This document shows positions 25,035 through 33,537 of a stretch of DNA of 64,000 nucleotides, in pieces. This DNA comes from Pseudoalteromonas peptidolytica. Lineage in GTDB: Bacteria; Pseudomonadota; Gammaproteobacteria; Enterobacterales; Alteromonadaceae. Each line of letters starts with the position of its first letter. The first letter of the stretch is position 1. The translations under genes were made by a program, and so were the position numbers. Location of the stretch: positions 124,001 to 188,000 of the forward strand of contig NZ_WEHZ01000001.1 of assembly GCF_012641745.1 (NCBI RefSeq). The letters run 5' to 3'. Under the pieces are notes generated by a model that searched no databases, was not told where the DNA came from, and saw only the letters and a program-made list of their open reading frames with translations.

Positions 25035-27830
25035 ATGTCGGAATTGTTTTCACAACAGGCATTAAATGCGCTTGCGCTTGAACGTTTTAAAATTATTTTT
25101 GGCGATAAAATGGTGCAGCCCAAACTGGCTCGTTTGCTCGCTTTGAGTGACTTTGCATTTCGTATCTTGTCGCGATTTCCCGAATGGGGCGCATGGCTTC
25201 TTGATGATGCACAGATGAAAAGACGCGATTGCCCAGCGGTGTTTGACTTTTCTGCCCCACTGCCTGATGAGCAACAAGCCTTTGCACAATTACGTCATTA
25301 CCGGTTGAAGTATTGGTTGAAGGTGATGTGGCTGGATTTGGTAGCAGATAACCCAATTGATGACAGTATTGGCTATATTTCAGCCCTGTCAGACACCTTG
25401 ATAGCCAATGCCTACCAATGGGCGTACTCATCTTGTGAAGTACAGTCAGGTTCTCCAAAGGATGAAGCTGATAATCCACTTCCAATGACAGTATTGGGCA
25501 TGGGCAAGTTAGGTGGTAAAGAGCTGAATTTCTCGTCTGACATTGATCTTATTTTTGCTTACCCTCGAAGTATTTCGACTACAGGAGGGAGACGTAGCAT
25601 CGAAGCACAGGTGTTTTACACTCGTGTGGCTCAAAAGTTAATTGCAGCACTAAACCAAGTGACTGTGGATGGCCAAGTGTTCAGAGTTGACATGCGGTTG
25701 AGACCTTTTGGCGATAGCGGCCCGCTGGTGATGAGTTATGCGGCAATGGAAGACTACTATCAAGATCAAGGTCGTGAGTGGGAGCGCTACGCCATGTTAA
25801 AAGCGCGTCCCATTGGTGAGCTATCAGCGTATTGGCAAGAGTTTTATGATTTGATAAGGCCTTTTGTTTATCGCCGTTATATTGACTTTTCAGTAATTGA
25901 CTCTTTGCGCAAAATGAAACAGATGATAGCCCAAGAAGTTAGACGCAAAGGCTTAACAAATAACATTAAGCTTGGTGCTGGTGGTATCCGCGAAGTGGAG
26001 TTTATCGTACAAGCATTGCAGCTTATTCGAGGAGGGCGTGAAACACCATTACAAACGTCGTCGTTGTTAACTGCGCTTGAACAACTAGAAGCGCTAGATA
26101 TAGTGCCTAAAGAGGTTAAAAACACGCTCTACAATCATTACCTGTCACTTCGAAAAGTTGAACAATACTTACAAGCATTCGATGACAAACAGACTCAAAC
26201 TTTACCCGATGATACACTTGCTTGCTTACGCCTTAGCTACTTACTGCAGTGTCAGGATTATACTCAGGTCGAACAAACACTTCAGCGAATAATGGAAGAG
26301 GTTCGAACTGAGTTCAATCAAGTTATTGGTGAGCCGCCTGAAGAGGCGGTAGAAGATGATGACAGCGCAGTTTATGCTTGGCAAAGTGCGGAAATTATGC
26401 AGCTTGGTGAGTGTAATGCGACACCTTGTTTTCCACAGTGGCAGGCTGATCTGGAAGCATTTAAATCCGGGCTAAGTAAAAAACAAGCCGGTACCCGAGG
26501 CAGAGATATTCTAGATAAGTTGATCCCTGCGCTATTACGTGAATTGAGCAAACAGAACATCGAACCTGCTTTGGCACGTGTATTCAGTGTTATTAATAAA
26601 ATTGTTTCTCGAACTGCTTATCTAGAGCTGCTATATGAAAATCATGGTGCGTTAACACAGCTAATCAAACTTTGTTGTCACAGTGCCTGGATTGCAGAGC
26701 ATATTGCAAAATACCCCATCTTACTCGATGAGCTAATAGACCCACAAAGTCTATATAAACCACTGCCATTAAGTGCTTATCACAGCGAGATCCAGCAACT
26801 TTTTTTACGTATTGACGAGCAAGATGTAGAAACACAAATGGAAGCGCTGCGCCAGTTTAAGCAAACTCATCAGCTTAAGATCGCAGCAGCAGATGCCACA
26901 GGAGTGCTCGACATAATGAAGGTGAGTGACCACCTTACAGCCTTAGCCGAAGCGATTATTGCAAAAGCGGTAGACATTGCTTGGGGGCATATGGAGGCTC
27001 GCTATGGTGCGCCACAAGGAGCTACGATTACAGAAAAAGGCTTTGCTGTCATAGCCTACGGTAAGGCTGGTGGCTATGAATTAGGTTATAACTCAGACTT
27101 AGATTTGGTCTTTGTACACAATCGAGATGGTGAAAGCTACACGCAAGGTGAAAAGTCGATTTCATCGAGACAATTTTACATGAAGTTGGCACAGCGTCTT
27201 ATGCACTTGTTCAATACCAAGACGCTATCGGGTATGTTATATGAACTTGATACCCGTCTGCGCCCAGAAGGAAATTCAGGTTTACTGGCGATTAACCTTG
27301 AGAGCTTTTATCAGTATCAACTTGAGCAAGCTTGGACTTGGGAGCATCAGGCTTTAGTGAGGGCACGTATGGTACTCGGTGAAGAAACAATGCAAACACG
27401 TTTTACTGAAATTCGCCATGGGATCCTGACGCAAAAACGCGATAGTACTAAATTAGTCGATGATGTGTGTAAAATGCGTGAAAAAATGCGTCAACACCTA
27501 AATCAAGACAACGAGCAACGGTTTGACCTAAAGCAAGGCGTTGGCGGCATGACAGATATTGAGTTTATGAGTCAATACATAGTGCTCCAATATAGTCATA
27601 CCTATCCTCAACTGTGTAAGTATACGGATAACATCCGTATTTTAGAGCAAGCAGGAGCCGTTGCTATGATAGAAAAACTTGAGATGGAAACACTGGTTTC
27701 AGCGTATTGCCTATTTAGAGATAGGTACCACTTTAACAGTTTGAATCAGCTCGGTAGGGCGGTTGAGCGTAGCGAATTTACACAGTACGCTCAACAGGTT
27801 ACACAAGTTTGGCAGCGCTTATTAGGCTAA
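25035..27830 (+). CDS. glnE: Glutamine synthetase adenylyltransferase/deadenylase
   Basis: This 931-residue protein has two nucleotidyltransferase domains. The N-terminal deadenylating domain has GMGKLGGKELNFSSDIDLIF near 155 (GG-x-DxD). The C-terminal adenylylating domain has AYGKAGGYELGYNSDLDLVF near 680. A linker that binds PII lies between, with the GIREVEFIVQ and GGMTDIEFMSQY segments after each core. It toggles glutamine synthetase activity by AMP on Tyr in response to nitrogen state. Length is close to E. coli (946). GGAG precedes the ATG. The last 4 bp overlap the convergent TcpQ-like gene. Confidence 0.97.
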   Translation: MSELFSQQALNALALERFKIIFGDKMVQPKLARLLALSDFAFRILSRFPEWGAWLLDDAQMKRRDCPAVFDFSAPLPDEQQAFAQLRHYRLKYWLKVMWLDLVADNPIDDSIGYISALSDTLIANAYQWAYSSCEVQSGSPKDEADNPLPMTVLGMGKLGGKELNFSSDIDLIFAYPRSISTTGGRRSIEAQVFYTRVAQKLIAALNQVTVDGQVFRVDMRLRPFGDSGPLVMSYAAMEDYYQDQGREWERYAMLKARPIGELSAYWQEFYDLIRPFVYRRYIDFSVIDSLRKMKQMIAQEVRRKGLTNNIKLGAGGIREVEFIVQALQLIRGGRETPLQTSSLLTALEQLEALDIVPKEVKNTLYNHYLSLRKVEQYLQAFDDKQTQTLPDDTLACLRLSYLLQCQDYTQVEQTLQRIMEEVRTEFNQVIGEPPEEAVEDDDSAVYAWQSAEIMQLGECNATPCFPQWQADLEAFKSGLSKKQAGTRGRDILDKLIPALLRELSKQNIEPALARVFSVINKIVSRTAYLELLYENHGALTQLIKLCCHSAWIAEHIAKYPILLDELIDPQSLYKPLPLSAYHSEIQQLFLRIDEQDVETQMEALRQFKQTHQLKIAAADATGVLDIMKVSDHLTALAEAIIAKAVDIAWGHMEARYGAPQGATITEKGFAVIAYGKAGGYELGYNSDLDLVFVHNRDGESYTQGEKSISSRQFYMKLAQRLMHLFNTKTLSGMLYELDTRLRPEGNSGLLAINLESFYQYQLEQAWTWEHQALVRARMVLGEETMQTRFTEIRHGILTQKRDSTKLVDDVCKMREKMRQHLNQDNEQRFDLKQGVGGMTDIEFMSQYIVLQYSHTYPQLCKYTDNIRILEQAGAVAMIEKLEMETLVSAYCLFRDRYHFNSLNQLGRAVERSEFTQYAQQVTQVWQRLLG

Positions 27831-28438
27831 CCGGCCAACTTGCGACAATTTTCACGTACGTACAGCGGTGGGTTTTGAGTGATCACCGCAGCACGCTCCC
27901 GTGGACAGAAGAAAGTATATACTTGAAATTCGAAGTCATCGTTAATCGCCGTGCCTACCTGATATAACGCGGTGACAAAGTCAGTATCAAGGCGGAAGTT
28001 ATACTTCACCACGTAATCTCGTTCAAGATACCAAAACAGCTCTACACCTTCTTCCTTTGCTTGTTTTGACAGCACATCTTTTAATGTATCTCCGGTGTCG
28101 AAGCGTCTTGGTTGTTTTTCGCCTGTCCACTTCGAGTTTGAAGGTTTTACTGCCAATGCTCTTTGGGCGAGTGCATCATCTAACGGGTAGGTTGGCTTGC
28201 CTAATGTGATCACGTATTTTTCGCGATCGGTATCGCGGTCACTCATTCTATTTCTGAAGCTTTCGTAAAATTGTGATAACCCTTGGGCGGCAACATTTGT
28301 GGTTTCTTTAAAATTTAAATTCTTTGATGCGCCAAAAAGAAAATAGTAGGCAGCCCATATCAATAGCACACCCAAAGAAAGGTGCTTGGTCCAAAACCAA
28401 ATTGCGGATACATTGCTTTTTCTTCTTTTTTTTGCCAT
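27827..28438 (-). CDS. Membrane-anchored TcpQ-like domain protein
   Basis: This 203-residue protein has a basic N-terminus (MAKKRRKS), one membrane helix (~19-35), then a linker and a C-terminal domain whose pattern (TLKDVLSKQAKEEGVELFW, LERDYVVKYNF, DFVTALYQVGTAI, VYTFFCPRERAAVI) matches the TcpQ/PilL-N type domain. Such domains in pilus and secretion systems assist the secretin; here there are no pilus genes beside it. Topology predicts the domain is periplasmic. It lies 19 bp after lpxL and may share its transcript. The functional link is inference. Confidence 0.6.
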   Translation of the reverse strand: MAKKRRKSNVSAIWFWTKHLSLGVLLIWAAYYFLFGASKNLNFKETTNVAAQGLSQFYESFRNRMSDRDTDREKYVITLGKPTYPLDDALAQRALAVKPSNSKWTGEKQPRRFDTGDTLKDVLSKQAKEEGVELFWYLERDYVVKYNFRLDTDFVTALYQVGTAINDDFEFQVYTFFCPRERAAVITQNPPLYVRENCRKLAG

Positions 28439-28457
28439 AAAAAACTACTCCGAGCTG

Positions 28458-29381
28458 CTAGTATAGCGAAGGTGCTTTCTCATCTGGACGCGTTTTAAAG
28501 CGTCGATGTACCCACATGTATTGATCTGGTGCGCAATTGATTGCTTGCTCCATTCTCTCGTTAACACGGGTGACATCAGCAAGGTTATCACCGCTTGGAA
28601 ACGCTTCCAAAACAGGTTGTATTTCTAGATGATACATCCCTTTGTTGTCCCTCGTACAGTGTAAGCTTAAAGTCTCAGCATTTTTACTAGCAGAAAATAA
28701 CAAAGTACCAGTAGTAGTCGCTGCATCAGGTACTGCAAAAAACGGTGCAAACTCACAGCGCTTGCGGCCATAATCCTGATCTGGTAGGTAATAACACACG
28801 CGCTTACTTGCCAGGGTTTTTAGTAGTCCTTTTACGTCTCGTTTGGTGACTAGGTATTCGTTAGAACGCAGTCGACCACGAGTCATGAAAAACTCCATAA
28901 GCGGATTGTTATGGGGACGATAAAATCCAACCCCTTGTATTTTGGTACCCAGAACTCGACTAACCATTTCTAAATGCAGCATATGGGGCACCAGCATGAG
29001 CACACCTTTACCTTGTTGCTGTATAGCCTCAATATGTTCCATTCCTTTGATTGAGCCAACAACTCGGTTTACACGCCATGTAGGCCACCACCAAGCCATG
29101 CCGGTTTCAAGCGTTGCTATAGCGGTGTTCTCCATATTTTTTAGCAGCATGGCGTGATGCTCAGCTTCAGTAAGATGCGGAAAACACAGTTTTAAGTTGA
29201 CATCAGCAATGTGGCGGCGTCGTTTCATATATTTGTGGATCAGGCGACCAAGCCCCTTTCCAATAGCAAACTGCCAGCGTTGTGGTAACCAAGAAATGAG
29301 ATAAAGAAAAAAGACACCCAGCCAAGTTAGCCAAAATTTAGGTGCTAGAAATGACCATTTAAAAGGTGAATGCGTAACCAA
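28458..29381 (-). CDS. lpxL: Lipid A biosynthesis lauroyl/acyl transferase (LpxL/HtrB family)
   Basis: This 307-residue inner-membrane acyltransferase adds a secondary acyl chain to Kdo2-lipid IVA. One N-terminal membrane helix (~14-32) precedes the catalytic HMLHLE (an HX4E motif) after VLMLVP near 130. PDQDYGRKRCEFAPFFAVP (~200) and TTTGTLLFSASK follow, and MWVHRRFKTRP is the terminal signature. The start is a TTG, with no better ATG nearby, so the exact N-terminus is uncertain. LpxM is an alternative family member, but the sequence fits LpxL. Confidence 0.88.
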   Translation of the reverse strand: MVTHSPFKWSFLAPKFWLTWLGVFFLYLISWLPQRWQFAIGKGLGRLIHKYMKRRRHIADVNLKLCFPHLTEAEHHAMLLKNMENTAIATLETGMAWWWPTWRVNRVVGSIKGMEHIEAIQQQGKGVLMLVPHMLHLEMVSRVLGTKIQGVGFYRPHNNPLMEFFMTRGRLRSNEYLVTKRDVKGLLKTLASKRVCYYLPDQDYGRKRCEFAPFFAVPDAATTTGTLLFSASKNAETLSLHCTRDNKGMYHLEIQPVLEAFPSGDNLADVTRVNERMEQAINCAPDQYMWVHRRFKTRPDEKAPSLY

Positions 29382-29445
29382 AGTAATATACCTAAGACTT
29401 AATTGAAGCGGCTAGTTTATCTATATTGCTGTAAAAATACAAAAA

Positions 29446-29460
29446 GCCAGCATAGCTGGC
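29446..29460 (-). terminator. Terminator of tolC
   Basis: The stem GCCAGC / GCTGGC with a 3-nt loop is followed on the minus strand by TTTTTGTATTTTT. It lies ~25 bp after the tolC stop. Confidence 0.85.
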
Positions 29461-29485
29461 CTTTCAGAGGTAATAATTAAAGTGC

Positions 29486-30832
29486 TTAGCCTTCAATCAA
29501 ACCTTGGTTAATTGCTTCAAGATCAGCACGAGACAATGTCCCTGATGCTTGCTTTAAACGAAGCGAAGACAACACATAGCGATAGCGAATATCCGCTAAG
29601 TTACGTTTGGCGTTATACAGGTTTTGTGTGCTTACTAGCACGTCAACAATAGTACGAGTACCTACATCAAATCCTGCTTCTGTGGCTTGCAATGCGCTTT
29701 CTGCAGAGACTACCGCTTGCTCAAGTGCACGATAGGTTGCAACATCAGAAGCCACTTGGTTATATGAAGTGATGACCGAGCGTGTCATGTTGCGCATTGC
29801 CGCTTCCATATCTTCGCTACTAGCTACAAAATTAGCACGAGCTTGATCTGTCGCAGCCACCGTTCGACCGCCAGAGTAAATTGGCACGTCGAGCGTTAGT
29901 CCTACCGTGGTTTCATCACCACGAGGGGCATGTTGTCTGCCGGTTAAATCAGTTAAGGAGTCGCTGTATGTTGCGCTCAAATTTAGCGTTGGATAATGGC
30001 CTGCATTTGCAAGGTCAATCTGATCTTTTGCAATCTCAACCGCAGACTTAGCAACTTGTAAGTCTAGGTTTTTACCTTTTGCAATTTCAATAAAATCAGA
30101 AGTATCTTGCGTTGGCTTTACAGTTGAGAACGTTTCTGTATTAAGCTTATCCAACTTAGCATGGTACTTACCCGTAATGGTACGTAGTGTCTCTCGAGCA
30201 GTTTCCACTGCATTGCTCGCGATTATCTCATCGGCGACTGCACGGTCAAACTGAGCTCGCGCTTCATGAACGTCAGTAATTGCTGTTAAGCCCACCTCAT
30301 AGCGCTGTTTTGTTTGCTCAAGTTGGCGTTCAATCGCGCGCTTTTCAGCTTGGACAAACTCTAGGCTATCTAACGCACTAAGCACATTAAAGTAACCTTC
30401 AGCGATACGAACAATCAGAGATTGCTTTTCACGCTCATACTGAGTCATAGCCTGCATTGCACGTTTTTCAGCGATAGATAAGCTCTGCCACGAAGCCATA
30501 TCAAAAATGGTTTGATTGAGTGTAATCGAACGGCTAAACGTATCGCTGTCTGATTCTACTAACGTATAATCTGTGGCATCGTTTTGACTATTAGGAGCAC
30601 CTTCAGAATTGGTATCTGAGTAGCTCATTCTAAAACCAAGTTGAGGTAACAACACCCCTAGGGCCTGGTCTTGGGCATACTTCTGTGAATCTGCTTGTGC
30701 TTTGGCTTTTAATACCGTGGGATCGTTAGCCGTTGCAATGTCGTATACTTGCAGTAAGTCTTCCGCGTGGGACAGGCTGCTTGAAAGTGCGCACGACAAC
30801 CCAACAACCAACGATAGTAGAGTTTTTTTCAT
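29486..30832 (-). CDS. tolC: Outer-membrane channel TolC
   Basis: This 448-residue protein has a cleavable signal peptide (to ...SSLSHA, ~23) and two tandem outer-membrane-efflux (OEP) repeats. Features include LLQVYDIATANDPTVLKAKAQ after the signal, LNQTIFDMASWQSLSIAEKRA, ITDVHEARAQFDRAVADE, VPIYSGGRTVAATDQARA and the C-terminal DVLVSTQNLYNAKRNLADIRY. It forms a trimeric exit duct for multidrug and type I export. It is divergent from nudF, the standard arrangement. Confidence 0.95.
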   Translation of the reverse strand: MKKTLLSLVVGLSCALSSSLSHAEDLLQVYDIATANDPTVLKAKAQADSQKYAQDQALGVLLPQLGFRMSYSDTNSEGAPNSQNDATDYTLVESDSDTFSRSITLNQTIFDMASWQSLSIAEKRAMQAMTQYEREKQSLIVRIAEGYFNVLSALDSLEFVQAEKRAIERQLEQTKQRYEVGLTAITDVHEARAQFDRAVADEIIASNAVETARETLRTITGKYHAKLDKLNTETFSTVKPTQDTSDFIEIAKGKNLDLQVAKSAVEIAKDQIDLANAGHYPTLNLSATYSDSLTDLTGRQHAPRGDETTVGLTLDVPIYSGGRTVAATDQARANFVASSEDMEAAMRNMTRSVITSYNQVASDVATYRALEQAVVSAESALQATEAGFDVGTRTIVDVLVSTQNLYNAKRNLADIRYRYVLSSLRLKQASGTLSRADLEAINQGLIEG

Positions 30833-31079
30833 TTTTCGCTCAGTCCTTAGACAATTTTTATACTGTCAGCATGTTACCCTGTTTTTACAGCCCAATTAAA
30901 GACTTAATGCGTAAAACATCGCCAACAAGTGTAACAGAATATATTAATACCTTCAGGGTATTGTAAAGTGGAAAAAGTTAAAGGTAAACGACTTCGTTTA
31001 CTTTTTAGAGTATGAAGCTAATATAAGGGCGATTGGTTAGCTTTTAAACCGTTGCTGTCAAAAATAACAGGATTATTTT

Positions 31080-31694
31080 ATGAAATCTTTGAGTCAGTTT
31101 AATAAAGCCGATGTCACTGTTTCTTCAATGGAAACAGTCTTTGATGGCTTCTTTACCATTCACAAATACCAATTTAGTCATGCTCTATTTGCCGGTGGAG
31201 TCTCACCAACCGTTACCCGAGAGATACTTGAGCGAGGGCATGCCGTTGCGGTATTACCCTATGATCCAGTAACAGATAGAGTGCTACTTATTGAGCAAAT
31301 TCGAATAGGTGCATTGGCATCTAAAAACACACCATGGTTACTGGAATGTATAGCGGGCATGGCTGAAGGAAGCCAAGATTATGAAGCCGTAGCGCGAAAA
31401 GAAGCAAAAGAAGAGGCAGGGCTTGACCTTAATGAAATGATTTATATGCGTTCTTACCTATCCAGCCCCGGTGGCACAACGGAGCGATTGTATTTATATC
31501 TGGCGCTTACCGACTTGACTGACGCAGGTGGAATTTTTGGCCTCGATACAGAACATGAGGATATTAAAGTACATGTTATTCCCTTTGAAGGCGCCTTGGC
31601 TCGACTGGATAATGAGGAAATCGATAACGCTGCGACTGTTATTAGTCTACAATGGTTGGCACTAAATAAAGCGCGAATTGTGCAAGCAGGATAG
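31080..31694 (+). CDS. nudF: ADP-ribose pyrophosphatase
   Basis: This 204-residue Nudix hydrolase splits ADP-ribose into AMP and ribose 5-phosphate. The Nudix box begins at GMAEGSQDYEAVARKEAKEE (~97); the usual Arg of the REUxEE core is Lys here, a conservative change. SSPGGTTERLYLYLA and DEEDIKVHV-type segments follow as in the ADPRase subgroup. AGGA precedes the ATG. It leads the operon nudF-yqiB-cpdA-yqiA-parE. Confidence 0.93.
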   Translation: MKSLSQFNKADVTVSSMETVFDGFFTIHKYQFSHALFAGGVSPTVTREILERGHAVAVLPYDPVTDRVLLIEQIRIGALASKNTPWLLECIAGMAEGSQDYEAVARKEAKEEAGLDLNEMIYMRSYLSSPGGTTERLYLYLALTDLTDAGGIFGLDTEHEDIKVHVIPFEGALARLDNEEIDNAATVISLQWLALNKARIVQAG

Positions 31695-31705
31695 GAGTTG
31701 TATTT

Positions 31706-32161
31706 TTGTCACAGGTGCTCAGTTCAAAGCAGTATATTCAATCTCTGCCTCGCTACATTACTCTGTGTGAGCGTAATTATTTACGGATGCTTAAATTGCT
31801 GCCTGAGGAAACGCCCAGGGAGTGTCGTATTATTGATCTGGCCTCTGCTCGCTACAGCCTGACAGTAGAAGGGGTAAGTAAGTACACCACAGACATTTTA
31901 ATTGAACAAGTTACGGTGGTGAGTGAGCATTTACCACATTTTTCTTTGTCTGTGCGTTTATATCACGATGCGAAAGTCGCTGAAGTTATCCATCGTAATT
32001 ATCATCGCCGGATCAAACCCTCTTATGGCTACCCAAACCCTGATATGCATCAGAAGGACGAAAAGTATCAAGTTAATGCTTTTTTGGCTGATTGGTTAAT
32101 GGTGTGCTTAGAAAAAGGCCGAGTACAACTAAACTGGGATGTGAATAATGGCATGGTTTGA
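31706..32161 (+). CDS. yqiB: DUF1249 protein YqiB
   Basis: This 151-residue soluble protein has a TTG start preceded by GGAG. DUF1249 features are CERNYLRMLKLLP, VTVVSEHLPHFSLSVRLYHDAKVAEV, and NPDMHQKDEKYQVNAFLADWL. Function is unknown, but the gene is fixed between nudF and cpdA across gammaproteobacteria. It overlaps cpdA by 14 bp. Confidence 0.92.
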   Translation: MSQVLSSKQYIQSLPRYITLCERNYLRMLKLLPEETPRECRIIDLASARYSLTVEGVSKYTTDILIEQVTVVSEHLPHFSLSVRLYHDAKVAEVIHRNYHRRIKPSYGYPNPDMHQKDEKYQVNAFLADWLMVCLEKGRVQLNWDVNNGMV

Positions 32162-32912
32162 GTCTGCATTAACAATCAACAAGCAGCAAATTAGGATTGG
32201 ACACTTCAGCGATAGTCATTTATTTGCTGACGATTCGGGTGAGTATTTTGGTGTGAATACTGCAGCCAATCTACAACAAGCATTGGCTGCGATGGCACAA
32301 GAGCATTGCGATGTGGTCATATTTGGCGGCGACTTAACTCAAGACCATACGACTGAGTCGTATCAAGCTTTCGCCCGTTTGGTCACTAACAGTGAGCTGC
32401 ATTGCCCAGTATTGTGGGTGCCAGGGAATCATGATGACATCGCCTTACTTGAGCAAATTAGTACTGGGAAGATTTTTCCCCACAAGAGGATCACAGCCCC
32501 GTTTGGTGAAATACTGTTGGTAAATTCAAAAGGCGAAACACCGGCAGGGTGGTGTGAAAGGGCGCATCTCGACGCGCTAAAACGTCATATAACACAACAA
32601 ACGATTGTGTTTACACATCATCACCCTAAGCCCATTGATGGATATTTAGATAAACACATGCTTGAAAATGGACCTGAACTGCTCAACACGTTAGTGGATA
32701 CCAAGCAGGTCATAGGGCTGTTTCACGGTCATGTACACCATGAGTATCAACAAACATTTCGTACATTACCTATTTATGCCACGCCTGCAACTTCAATTCA
32801 GTTTGTAAAGCATACTAAAGAGTGGCAGCAGTGTGATTTAGGGCCCGCATATCGTCTAATAACCTTTAATAACAACGGTATAAATACAGAGGTCAAATGG
32901 CTCGACAGGTAG
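32148..32912 (+). CDS. cpdA: 3',5'-cyclic-AMP phosphodiesterase
   Basis: This 254-residue class III calcineurin-like phosphodiesterase has metal-binding motifs in order: FSDSHLF (D-x-H), FGGDLTQD (GD), VPGNHDD (GNH[DE]), FTHHHPKP, and LFHGHVHHEY (GHxH). It lowers cAMP and so tunes CRP-dependent transcription. It overlaps yqiB and yqiA, by 14 bp and 16 bp. Confidence 0.94.
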   Translation: MAWFESALTINKQQIRIGHFSDSHLFADDSGEYFGVNTAANLQQALAAMAQEHCDVVIFGGDLTQDHTTESYQAFARLVTNSELHCPVLWVPGNHDDIALLEQISTGKIFPHKRITAPFGEILLVNSKGETPAGWCERAHLDALKRHITQQTIVFTHHHPKPIDGYLDKHMLENGPELLNTLVDTKQVIGLFHGHVHHEYQQTFRTLPIYATPATSIQFVKHTKEWQQCDLGPAYRLITFNNNGINTEVKWLDR

Positions 32913-33460
32913 TCTACATTCATGGCTTTAACAGCTCAGAGCTATCCTTTAAGGCAACGGAGTTTGGTGTGTATATGCGTGGAAAGCCAGAGCGTTATAT
33001 AACCCCTAGGCTGCATTTCGATCCTCGAGTTGCACTCGCACAGTTGGATAGCATCATTGATTCTGATACTGTGTTATTAGGTAGTTCACTGGGTGGATAC
33101 TATGCCACCTACTTTTCACAGCTAAAAGGCTGCAAAGCTGTGGTGATAAACCCTGCTGTTAGGCCTTTTTTATTACTTAACGACTACCTTGGGCCACAAT
33201 ACAACCCATATCAGGATTGTCATTATGAGTTACTGTACGAGCATGTTGAAGCGTTAAAAACAATATACACACCAAAGCTTAGTAATCCAGAAAACTTGCT
33301 ATTATTGCAACAAACAGGTGATGAGGTGCTGCCTTTTGAAGAAGCGGTACGCTATTATAGTCATTGTCGTCAAATTATAGAGTTTGGTGGGGATCATAGC
33401 TTTGTCGAGTTTTCACGCTATTTTACTACCATCGCCAAATTTTTAACTATCACAAATTGA
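32897..33460 (+). CDS. yqiA: YqiA-type esterase
   Basis: This 187-residue small alpha/beta hydrolase of the UPF0227/YqiA group begins VVYIHGFNSSELSFKA. The nucleophile is in LLGSSLGGYYATY (GSSLGG, ~62-67). The acid and base are in LLQQTGDEVLPF and FGGDHSFVEF. E. coli YqiA hydrolyses short acyl esters and palmitoyl-CoA. It is encoded directly before parE, as in E. coli. Confidence 0.93.
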   Translation: MARQVVYIHGFNSSELSFKATEFGVYMRGKPERYITPRLHFDPRVALAQLDSIIDSDTVLLGSSLGGYYATYFSQLKGCKAVVINPAVRPFLLLNDYLGPQYNPYQDCHYELLYEHVEALKTIYTPKLSNPENLLLLQQTGDEVLPFEEAVRYYSHCRQIIEFGGDHSFVEFSRYFTTIAKFLTITN

Positions 33461-33537
33461 AATCTGTGCACAAATATCTGCGTAAATCGTCATGTTGTGC
33501 ATATACTAGCGGATAAAAAGATAACCAGAACTAGCCT

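Noticed and set aside
25093..25485. Antisense open frame within glnE, with similar long frames inside parC, pilU and lpxL
   Set aside because: These run opposite strongly conserved genes, have no ribosome sites and no recognisable protein features.
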